Shown here piece after piece: positions 12,698 through 19,692 of a DNA stretch of 26,674 nucleotides. Made by a program: the position numbers and the translations under genes. Every line of letters begins with the position of its first letter. Position 1 is the first letter of the stretch. The DNA is from JBCBTD01 sp039818825 (lineage in GTDB: Bacteria > Pseudomonadota > Alphaproteobacteria > Geminicoccales > Geminicoccaceae), in the NCBI GenBank assembly GCA_039818825.1, contig JBCBTD010000055.1:1-26674 (forward strand), read 5' to 3'. The notes under the pieces were generated by a model. The model did not search any database. It was not told the origin of the DNA and worked only from the letters and a program-made list of their open reading frames with translations.

Positions 12698-15022
12698 TCA
12701 GGCGCTGGCAGCCCTAGGCAGATCGACACCACGATCGACAGCATACAACCGAAACGTATCACGCACCGAATGGACCGGCAATTCGGCCTGGCGCAGCAGG
12801 AACCGGGCGGCGGCGCCGGCGTCGAGGCTGCGGATCGCGGCTTTTACCTGGCCGATGCTTGCAGGCGTCAACGACAATTCCCGCACGCCGAGCGCCACCA
12901 GCGCCAAGGCATCCAACGGCCGGCTGGCCATCTCGCCGCACACCGACAGGCCGACGCTGCGTGCCCGACACCGCTCCACGAGTTGACGGATGACCGCCAG
13001 CATCGCCGGCGACAAGGTGTCGTAGCGGTTGAGGAGGCGCGGATTGCCGCGATCTGCGGCGAACAGGAACTGCTCCAAGTCGTTGCTGCCAACCGAAATG
13101 AACGAAACCCGATCCAACAACTGCTCCAACTGGAACAGTAGCGCGGGCACCTCCAACATGGCGCCGACGTCGATCGACGAGGGCAGCGGCTCGCCAGCGC
13201 GGATGGCCCGGTCGACTTCGCGGTCCAACAGGCCCTGAGCCGCGTCCAGCTCGCGCATGTCCGCGACCATCGGGAACATGATCCGGAGCGGCCGCTCCGG
13301 GTGCGCACGCAACAAGGCCCGAAGCTGCTGGCGAAGCAGCATCGGCTGGTCCAACACCAGACGCATCGCCCGCCAACCCATCGCTGGGTTGTCCTCGGCG
13401 CTGAAGCGCCAATAGGGAAGGACCTTGTCGCTACCGACGTCCAGGGTGCGGAACGTGCACGGTTTCTCGTCCAGCGCGAACACCACCTGCTGGTAAAGAC
13501 CTGTCTGCTCGGCGACGTCCGGATAGCTGCCACGCGCCATGAAGGCCAGTTCGGTGCGGAACAGACCAACGCCCTCGGCGCCGGTATCCGCAACCGCGTC
13601 GAGGTCCATCAGAAACGCGGCGTTGAGGTGCAACCCGACGCGGATGCCGTCGCGAGTGACCGTCGGCACGTCGCGCAACGCCTGCACCCGTGCCAAGGCC
13701 GCTTGGCGGGCGGCCAGCGAGCGCGCGAACGCGTGCTCGACGTCGTCGTTCGGCCGCAGGAACAGCTGACCGTAGTCGGCGTCGAGCGCGACGACGTCGC
13801 CATCCTTGACCGCCGCGAAGGCCCGCTCGACTCCGCCGAGCAGCGGGATTTCCAGTGCCCGGGCGATGATCGTCGCATGGGCCGTGTGCGAGCCTTCCTC
13901 GAGCACCAAGCCCTTCACTTTGGTGCGGTCGTACTCCAGCAGCTCAGCCGGGCTGAGCGTGCGGGCGATGACGATGGCGTCGTCCGGCATCTCCTCCGGG
14001 CGATGGCTGCGGCTGGTCCCGACGAGGTGACCGAGCAGGCGGTTGGCCAGGTCCTCCAGATCGAGCAGCCGCTCGCGCAGATAGTTGTTGCTCGACTGGC
14101 TGAGCCGGACCTTGGTCTCTTCCTGCACCCGACGGACCGCAGCCTCAGCCGTCAAACCGGTCAGGATGGCCTCGTGGAGGCGGCGGAACCACGAGCGATC
14201 GTGGCTCAGCATTCGATAGGCTTCGAGCACGTCGCCATGTTCGCCGAGGCCGAGGCCGGCGCTGGCGACCAAACGATCGACGTCCAGCCGCAGCGCCTGC
14301 ATGGCCCGCTCCAGCCGCGCCGTCTCCAATTCTGGGTTGTCACTGACGAACCGCGTCACCTGCGGCGGCGGATGGTGTAGCAGCGCCCGCCCCATCGCGA
14401 CGCCCGGCACCAACGACACGCCGATCAACCGGCGCGGCCGTACCGCCATGCTCGACAGGTCGGTGTAGATGTCCGGGTCGGCCAGTCCGCCGGACGCCAA
14501 CATCTCACCGAGCAGTGCGGCGATGATCTCCAGCGCTTCGACCTCGTCCTCGGCGTAGTGCCGGGGCGTCGTGTTCTGCACGACCACGACGCCGGCGACC
14601 TCGCCGTTACGCAGGATCGGTACGCCGAGGAACGACCGGTAATTCTCTTCGCCGGTCTCGGGGAAGTACTGGTAGCGGGGGTCGTTCTGTGCGTCGGCCG
14701 TGTTCACGAGGTCGGCGTTGAGGGCGATGTTGCCGACCAGCCCTTCGCCGAGGCGCATCCGGGTCTGATGCACCGCCGACGTCTTGAGGCCTTGGGTCGC
14801 GAACAGCTCGATGATGTTGCCGGAACGGCGGACGTAGATCGAGCAGACCTCCGCCACCATGTCGGCAGCGATCAAGCCGACGATGCGATCGAGGCGCTGC
14901 TGTGGCTGGATCGGCGCTGCCGCAAGTTCCATGATCCGGCGTAAAAGGCGCCGCGATGCGCTGAGCTCCGGCGAACGCGAGTCGCTCGCGGGCGTGGCGG
15001 CGCTGCCCCAACCGGCGCTCAT
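12698..15022 (-). CDS. ptsP: Phosphoenolpyruvate-protein phosphotransferase of the nitrogen PTS (EI-Ntr), with GAF domain
   Basis: A 774-residue first enzyme of the nitrogen phosphotransferase system; it takes phosphate from PEP and passes it to the NPr protein. Residues ~25-175 are a GAF sensor domain (SIYVRRSGNIIELFATQGL, EENYRSFLGVPILRNG). The N-terminal PTS enzyme domain and swivel domain follow, with the phosphorylated H382 in EEGSHTAHATIIAR. The PEP-binding barrel spans ~450-735 with VGLFRTELAFM, IMFPMV, GSNDLEQF and the proton-donor C695 in SVCGEMAS. In relatives the GAF domain senses nitrogen status. Its ATG overlaps the TGA of the upstream gene (ATGA). Complete, with no missing key residue. 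Confidence 0.95.
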   Translation of the reverse strand: MSAGWGSAATPASDSRSPELSASRRLLRRIMELAAAPIQPQQRLDRIVGLIAADMVAEVCSIYVRRSGNIIELFATQGLKTSAVHQTRMRLGEGLVGNIALNADLVNTADAQNDPRYQYFPETGEENYRSFLGVPILRNGEVAGVVVVQNTTPRHYAEDEVEALEIIAALLGEMLASGGLADPDIYTDLSSMAVRPRRLIGVSLVPGVAMGRALLHHPPPQVTRFVSDNPELETARLERAMQALRLDVDRLVASAGLGLGEHGDVLEAYRMLSHDRSWFRRLHEAILTGLTAEAAVRRVQEETKVRLSQSSNNYLRERLLDLEDLANRLLGHLVGTSRSHRPEEMPDDAIVIARTLSPAELLEYDRTKVKGLVLEEGSHTAHATIIARALEIPLLGGVERAFAAVKDGDVVALDADYGQLFLRPNDDVEHAFARSLAARQAALARVQALRDVPTVTRDGIRVGLHLNAAFLMDLDAVADTGAEGVGLFRTELAFMARGSYPDVAEQTGLYQQVVFALDEKPCTFRTLDVGSDKVLPYWRFSAEDNPAMGWRAMRLVLDQPMLLRQQLRALLRAHPERPLRIMFPMVADMRELDAAQGLLDREVDRAIRAGEPLPSSIDVGAMLEVPALLFQLEQLLDRVSFISVGSNDLEQFLFAADRGNPRLLNRYDTLSPAMLAVIRQLVERCRARSVGLSVCGEMASRPLDALALVALGVRELSLTPASIGQVKAAIRSLDAGAAARFLLRQAELPVHSVRDTFRLYAVDRGVDLPRAASA

Positions 15023-16053
15023 AGCGCGCCGTCCGGTCGCTCCAACGCGGTCGTCGCCTGCCGTTCCAGCTCCTCCAGGATCTCGCTCACCGGCTGCACG
15101 GTCTTCACCATGCCGACGCTCTGACCCGCCATCAGCGAGCCGTTCTCGACGTCGCCTTCGACCACTGCCCGGCGTAGCGCCCCCGCCCAGAAGTGCTCGA
15201 TGGCCAACGCCGCCTCGCCATGCGCCAACTCACCAGCGCGGTAGCGGCGAACGACGTCGCGCTGCACGTCTTGGAACCGCTCGGTACCGGCGTTGACCAA
15301 TGCGCGGACGGGAATCACCTTGAACTCGGGATCGAACTGGACGGTGGGCTGCGCGTCGCGGGCCTGGGCGCGGACGAACGCCTCCTTGAAGCGCGCGTGG
15401 GCAATCGACTCCTCCGCGCAAACGAAGCGGGTGCCGAGCTGGCAGCCGGCGGCACCCATCCGCAGGTAGGCGGCGATCGCTTCGCCGTGACCGATACCAC
15501 CGGCGACGAACACCGGCACGTCGCGGATCGCCGGAAGAATCTCTTGCGCCAACACGCTCGTCGCCACCGGACCGATGTGGCCGCCAGCCTCGGCACCCTC
15601 GACGATCAGCGCGTCAGCGCCAGTCCGGATCAAGCGCTTGCCGACGGCGGCCGATGGCGCGAACGCGATCACCTTGCCGCCGCCAGCCTTGACGCGCGCA
15701 ACGTGCTCGCGCGTGGGCAGGCCGCCGGCGAAGACGACGTGGCCGACGCGCTGCGCGACGCAGCGATCGATCAATGCGTCCAGATCCGGGTGCATGACGA
15801 TCAGGTTGACACCGAACGGCCGATCGGTAGCCGCCCGGGTCGCCGCGATCTCGGCCTCCAACAGGTCCGGTGTCATCGCCCCGCAGGCCACCACCCCGAA
15901 ACCGCCGGCATTGGAGATCGCCGCCACCAGATTGTGCTCGGACACCCACGTCATCGCGCCGCCCAGGATAGCGAGGCGCGTCCCCAGGAATTCGGTGCCG
16001 CGTCGGCTCAACGCTAGGAAGCGGGCGCGGCCGGGGTTCTCCAGATCCATCAC
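15019..16053 (-). CDS. Nitronate monooxygenase-like flavoprotein (NMO/FabK family)
   Basis: A 344-residue TIM-barrel FMN enzyme. Motifs include AMTWVSEHNLVAAISNAGGFG (33-53), PFGVNLIV, G-G-K-V-I-A-F, the catalytic-type H159 in GAEAGGHIGP, and the phosphate-binding VFVAGGIGHGEAIAAYLRMGA. The family oxidises alkyl nitronates or, in FabK, reduces enoyl-ACP; the sequence alone does not separate these. The frame starts GTG-ATG directly after the lysC stop with no gap, so either codon may be used. Its TGA overlaps the ptsP start. Position between lysC and ptsP suggests shared transcription; a functional link is not obvious. Confidence 0.87.
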   Translation of the reverse strand: MMDLENPGRARFLALSRRGTEFLGTRLAILGGAMTWVSEHNLVAAISNAGGFGVVACGAMTPDLLEAEIAATRAATDRPFGVNLIVMHPDLDALIDRCVAQRVGHVVFAGGLPTREHVARVKAGGGKVIAFAPSAAVGKRLIRTGADALIVEGAEAGGHIGPVATSVLAQEILPAIRDVPVFVAGGIGHGEAIAAYLRMGAAGCQLGTRFVCAEESIAHARFKEAFVRAQARDAQPTVQFDPEFKVIPVRALVNAGTERFQDVQRDVVRRYRAGELAHGEAALAIEHFWAGALRRAVVEGDVENGSLMAGQSVGMVKTVQPVSEILEELERQATTALERPDGAL

Positions 16054-17280
16054 TCAGCCTTCGGCGTCGAGGCCGTAGGCGGTGTGAAGGGTGCGAATGG
16101 CGAGCTCGGTGTAGGCCTCCGGGATGAGAACGCTGATTTTGATCTCCGAGGTGGAAATCGCCCGGATGTTGATGCCGCGCTCGGCCAGCGCATGGAACAT
16201 CTGATGCGCGATGCCGGCATGGCTGCGCATCCCGACACCGATCACCGACACTTTGACGACGTCGGACTCGGCGTCCAGCCGCTGCCAGCCCAACCGAGCG
16301 GCGAGGTCCTCCAACAGCTCCTGGGCCCGACCGAGGTCGGCCCTCGCGACGGTGAAGGTGAGATCGGTCGAGTTGCCGTCGGGCGACACGCTCTGCACGA
16401 TCATGTCGACGTTGACGTTGGCCTCCGCCAACGGGCCGAAGATTGCCGCGGCCACGCCGGGCTGATCGCGCACGCCGACGAGCGTGATTTTCGCCTCGTC
16501 GCGGCTGTAGGCGATGCCCGAAACGATTTGCTGCTCCATCATGGGATCGTCTGCTACCACGAGTGTGCCTGGTTTGTCTTCGAAGCTCGACAGCACCTGG
16601 ATCGGCACGCCGTGCTGCATGCCGAGCGCCACCGAGCGGGTTTGGAGGACTTTGGCGCCGAGCGACGCCATCTCCAGCATCTCTTCGAAAGTGATCCGCG
16701 CCAGCTTGCGCGCCTTCGGCACGATCCGTGGGTCGGTGGTGTAGACGCCATCGACGTCGGTGAAGATGTCGCAACGGTCGGCCCCCAGCGCCGCCGCCAG
16801 CGCCACCGCCGACGTGTCGGAGCCGCCGCGCCCCAAGGTCGTGATCCGCCCGGCCTCGCTGACGCCTTGAAAGCCAGGCACCACCGCGACGACGCCAGCA
16901 TCCAGCGACGCCCGGAGCGACCCGTCGCCGATCTCGTGGATGCGCGCTTTGCCGTGGGTGCCGTCGGTGGCGAAGGGCAGTTGCCAGCCCAGGAACGACC
17001 GCGCCGGCACGCCGATCCGCTGCAACGCCAGGGCCAGGAGCCCGCTCGTCACCTGCTCGCCGGACGCGACGACGACGTCGTGCTCGGCCATGTCGCGGCC
17101 GTCACCACCCAACTCGTTCACCCACTCGACCAGCTGGTTGGTGTGCCCGGCCATGGCCGAGACGACGACGGCCAGCCGCTCGCCGGCGAGCGCGTGCCGC
17201 TTCACACGCTCGGCCACATGACGGAGGCGATCCGGATCGGCAACCGAGGTGCCGCCGAACTTCTGAACGACGAGGGTCAA
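16054..17280 (-). CDS. lysC: Aspartate kinase
   Basis: A 408-residue enzyme phosphorylating L-aspartate, the first step towards lysine, threonine and methionine. The N-terminal kinase domain begins VVQKFGGTSVAD (4-15) and includes VVVSAMAGHTN and TTLGRGGSDTSAVALAAAL. Two ACT regulatory domains fill ~265-400 (ITLVGVRDQPGVAAAIFGPLAEANVNVDMIVQ and VSVIGVGMRSHAGIAHQMFHALAERGINI), so feedback control by lysine or threonine is expected. Length and layout match monofunctional aspartokinases. The start is TTG: no ATG or GTG precedes it in frame, and homologues begin at this point. It is the first gene of the minus-strand cluster and faces ubiG across a 121-base gap. Confidence 0.95.
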   Translation of the reverse strand: MTLVVQKFGGTSVADPDRLRHVAERVKRHALAGERLAVVVSAMAGHTNQLVEWVNELGGDGRDMAEHDVVVASGEQVTSGLLALALQRIGVPARSFLGWQLPFATDGTHGKARIHEIGDGSLRASLDAGVVAVVPGFQGVSEAGRITTLGRGGSDTSAVALAAALGADRCDIFTDVDGVYTTDPRIVPKARKLARITFEEMLEMASLGAKVLQTRSVALGMQHGVPIQVLSSFEDKPGTLVVADDPMMEQQIVSGIAYSRDEAKITLVGVRDQPGVAAAIFGPLAEANVNVDMIVQSVSPDGNSTDLTFTVARADLGRAQELLEDLAARLGWQRLDAESDVVKVSVIGVGMRSHAGIAHQMFHALAERGINIRAISTSEIKISVLIPEAYTELAIRTLHTAYGLDAEG

Positions 17281-17337
17281 AGGCAGATCCAGACGGGAAG
17301 GCGCGCCGGGGATGGCGCCCGATCAACTCACGCGTTT

Positions 17338-17373
17338 CTTACCTTCTCCGACGAAACTGGCAAGCTTACCTTC
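17338..17373 (+). repeat. Nine-base direct repeat in the lysC/ubiG divergent promoter region
   Basis: CTTACCTTC occurs at 17338-17346 and 17365-17373, 27 bases apart centre to centre, within the 121-base gap (17281-17401) that must hold promoters for both lysC and ubiG. The gap is AT-richer than its flanks around these copies. A pair of operator half-sites is possible; chance recurrence is also possible. I could not assign -35/-10 boxes with confidence. Confidence 0.35.
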
Positions 17374-17401
17374 CACGAGACGGACCGGCTGGGACCCAGG
17401 C

Positions 17402-18139
17402 ATGACCACGACTGCATCGAGCGTCGACCCCAAGGAGATGGAGAAGTTCGCCGCGACCGCGGCGGACTGGTGGGATCCGGGCGGCTCGCTCGCTCCCCTG
17501 CACAAGATGAACCCGGCCCGCTTGCGCTTCATCCGCGAGACCGTCGTTCCAACACCGGCCGACCCAGGTCGACCGTTCGCCGGCAAGACCTTGCTGGACG
17601 TCGGCTGCGGCGGCGGCTTGCTGGCCGAACCGTTGGCCCGGCTCGGCGCAAGCGTCACGGGCATCGATCCTGAGCGACGTTCGGTGGCGGTGGCCAGGGC
17701 CCATGCGGAGGCTGAAGGGCTGAAGATCGCCTATCGGCGAACCACCGCAGAACACCTGGTTGCAGCGGGCGAGCGGTTCGACGTCGTCATCGCTTCGGAG
17801 GTCGTGGAGCACGTCGAGGAGCAGCCGGCCTTCGTCGCCACGCTCGCCGCGCTGACCGCGCCGGGCGGCGTGCTCTGCCTCTCGACCTTGAACCGGACCA
17901 GACGCGCCTTCGTCGAAGCGATCTTAGGCGCCGAGTACCTGCTCGGCTGGTTGCCGCGCGGCACGCATCGGTGGCAGCGCTTCGTCAAGCCGGCGGAGCT
18001 TGCCGCCTGGCTCCGCCGCGCCGACTTTGCGGTCCAGCGCCTCGACGGAATCGGTTGGAACGGACTGGAGGACAGCTTCGAGCTCCAGACCGACGTGCCG
18101 GTGAACTACATCCTGGCGGCGCGGCGGCTCGGCGAGTGA
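17402..18139 (+). CDS. ubiG: Ubiquinone biosynthesis O-methyltransferase
   Basis: A 245-residue SAM-dependent methyltransferase carrying out both O-methylations in ubiquinone synthesis. The N-terminus has the UbiG signature MEKFAATAADWWDPGGSLAPLHKMNPARL. The SAM-binding site is LLDVGCGGGLLAEPLARLGASVTGIDP (~63-89), followed by FDVVIASEVVEHVEEQ and CLSTLNRT. The C-terminus keeps GTHRWQRFVKPAEL and the G-x-x-Y/F segment. It probably associates with the membrane and the Ubi complex. The frame extends upstream to 17312, but ATG at 17402 gives the normal N-terminus. It is divergent from lysC and convergent with the DUF1178 gene. Confidence 0.95.
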   Translation: MTTTASSVDPKEMEKFAATAADWWDPGGSLAPLHKMNPARLRFIRETVVPTPADPGRPFAGKTLLDVGCGGGLLAEPLARLGASVTGIDPERRSVAVARAHAEAEGLKIAYRRTTAEHLVAAGERFDVVIASEVVEHVEEQPAFVATLAALTAPGGVLCLSTLNRTRRAFVEAILGAEYLLGWLPRGTHRWQRFVKPAELAAWLRRADFAVQRLDGIGWNGLEDSFELQTDVPVNYILAARRLGE

Positions 18140-18164
18140 ACCGACCGCGCTCGGCACCGATCGA

Positions 18165-18572
18165 TCAGGCGTCGGGCTCCGGCAGATCGGGCAAGGGCGC
18201 CACCTCGATCCCCTCGTCGACCAGGGCTTTGGCATCATCGCGGCTGGCCTGTCCCCAGATCGGGCGCTCCTCGGCCTCGCCATAGTGAATGCGCCGGGCC
18301 TCTTCGGGAAAGCGCACGCCGACCGGCTCGGCCTCGGCCTTCACCTTGGCCGTCAGCGCCCGCATCGCCGCCATCATCGTGGCGGCTCGCTCGACCTTCG
18401 CGGCATGGCCACCGATCGCCGGTGCCATCGGCGCCTTGGCGACGTCGTTGCTGGCGCACAGCGGGCACGTCACCAAGGCCGCAGCCGCCTGCTCGTCGTA
18501 GGCTGCGGCGTTGGCGAACCACGCATCGTAGCGATGCGCGCAGGCCGAACATGCGAGCGCGTAGCGGATCAT
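18165..18572 (-). CDS. DUF1178 family protein
   Basis: A 135-residue protein with two CxxC knuckles at its N-terminus (C8/C11 in ACSACAHRYDAWF and C36/C39 in TCPLC), likely one structural zinc. The C-terminus (RFPEEARRIHYGEAEERPIWGQA) is the family's conserved block. The family is widespread in alphaproteobacteria and has no established function. It starts one base after the grxC stop. A longer upstream frame exists, but MIRYALACSAC is the standard start. Confidence 0.88.
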   Translation of the reverse strand: MIRYALACSACAHRYDAWFANAAAYDEQAAAALVTCPLCASNDVAKAPMAPAIGGHAAKVERAATMMAAMRALTAKVKAEAEPVGVRFPEEARRIHYGEAEERPIWGQASRDDAKALVDEGIEVAPLPDLPEPDA

Positions 18573-18573
18573 C

Positions 18574-18846
18574 TCAGCCGCCCGCGAGATCGGCGCCGAG
18601 CAAGCGGTCGAGTTCGCCAGACGCGGCCAACGCATGCAGATCGTCGCTGCCGCCGACGCTCTTGCCGTCGATGAACACCTGGGGAACGGTCCGCCCGTCG
18701 TCAGCCCGCGCCTCCATCTCGGTCCGGCGCGCGGCGTCGCTCATCACGTCGTACTCGTGGAACGCGATGCCCTTTTCCTTCAACAAACGCTTGGCAGCGA
18801 AGCAGTACCCGCAAAAGGGGCTCGTGTAGATTTCGACCAGCGGCAC
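18574..18846 (-). CDS. grxC: Glutaredoxin 3
   Basis: A 90-residue dithiol glutaredoxin reducing disulphides and mixed disulphides with glutathione. The redox site is C12-G-Y-C15 (the common CPYC with Gly for Pro, a frequent variant). The cis-proline strand TVPQVFIDG and the GGSDDLHAL glutathione-binding segment are intact. Cytoplasmic. It lies 47 bases after comF and one base before the DUF1178 gene, an arrangement typical of alphaproteobacteria. Confidence 0.95.
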   Translation of the reverse strand: MPLVEIYTSPFCGYCFAAKRLLKEKGIAFHEYDVMSDAARRTEMEARADDGRTVPQVFIDGKSVGGSDDLHALAASGELDRLLGADLAGG

Positions 18847-18893
18847 TGGAACACCTCGAAGGGTTGCTCAAGAGGATATGGCGCTTTTCGACG

Positions 18894-19637
18894 TCATGTC
18901 ACGCGTGCCAAGCAAACCGCATCGACCGCGGCCGCACCTTCGCGCAGCAGCACCCGGGCACAGGCGTCGCGTGTCGCGCCGGTCGTGAGCACGTCGTCGA
19001 CCAGCAGCACCTGGGCGCCCTCCAGTCGCGACCGCGCCGCCGGCCTTACGCGGAAGGCCGCGGCGGTCACGTTGCTCCGCCGTTCCGCGTTGCCGAGACC
19101 CTGCTGCGGCTTGGTCGACCGGTGGCGAACCAGCAGGTCAGGCACGAACCGCGACGGCTCGTCGGCGACCAAGCCGCGGGCCAGCAGCACCGACTGGTTG
19201 TAGCCGCGATGCAGCAGGCGCCAGCGGTGCAACGGGACCGGCACGACCACATCGGCGTCGTCGAGCAGCTCGGCCGCGGCCCGCCGCAGCCATTGCACCA
19301 GCAGCGGCCGCAAGCTCAGCCGACCGTAGTGCTTGAAGGCGATCGTCAGGCGCCGGCTGGCGTCGTCGTAGAGCAGCGCGGCTCGGGTCCGGCGCACCAG
19401 CGGCGCCGCGGCCGTGCAGGCACCACACAGCGGCGCCATGGCGACGCTTCCCGGCAACGGAACGCCGCAGGCGCGGCAGAACGGTGGCGACACGAAGTCG
19501 ATCCGGCTCCAGCACGGCGCGCACAGGCCCCGCTCGTGGCCGAGCGGCATCCCGCAAACGGCGCAGCGATGCGGCAGAACGACGTCGACGAGACCGCGGA
19601 CGGCGAGCGGCGCCAGAGACCAAGTTTGACGGACCAT
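18894..19637 (-). CDS. comF: ComF family phosphoribosyltransferase-like protein
   Basis: A 247-residue protein of the ComF/GntX family, linked to DNA uptake in some species though its biochemical role is unsettled. Residues 25-74 hold four Cys pairs (25/28, 39/42, 54/57, 71/74), likely binding zinc. The phosphoribosyltransferase domain has VVPVPLHRWRLLHRGYNQS (131-149) and the PRPP-binding VLLVDDVLTTGAT (210-222). Complete and typical. First of the comF-grxC-DUF1178 set. Confidence 0.92.
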   Translation of the reverse strand: MVRQTWSLAPLAVRGLVDVVLPHRCAVCGMPLGHERGLCAPCWSRIDFVSPPFCRACGVPLPGSVAMAPLCGACTAAAPLVRRTRAALLYDDASRRLTIAFKHYGRLSLRPLLVQWLRRAAAELLDDADVVVPVPLHRWRLLHRGYNQSVLLARGLVADEPSRFVPDLLVRHRSTKPQQGLGNAERRSNVTAAAFRVRPAARSRLEGAQVLLVDDVLTTGATRDACARVLLREGAAAVDAVCLARVT

Positions 19638-19692
19638 GCGCCGAGTTTAGCGCATCTTCCGCGAATTCCGAGCCAACGAAGGGCCGACCGCT

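Noticed and set aside
13301..14380. Plus-strand frame of 359 codons opposite ptsP
   Set aside because: Antisense shadow; the minus strand here encodes the well-conserved PEP-binding and swivel domains.
17281..17401. Lysine riboswitch upstream of lysC
   Set aside because: The gap is too short for the lysine riboswitch and no conserved helices are visible.
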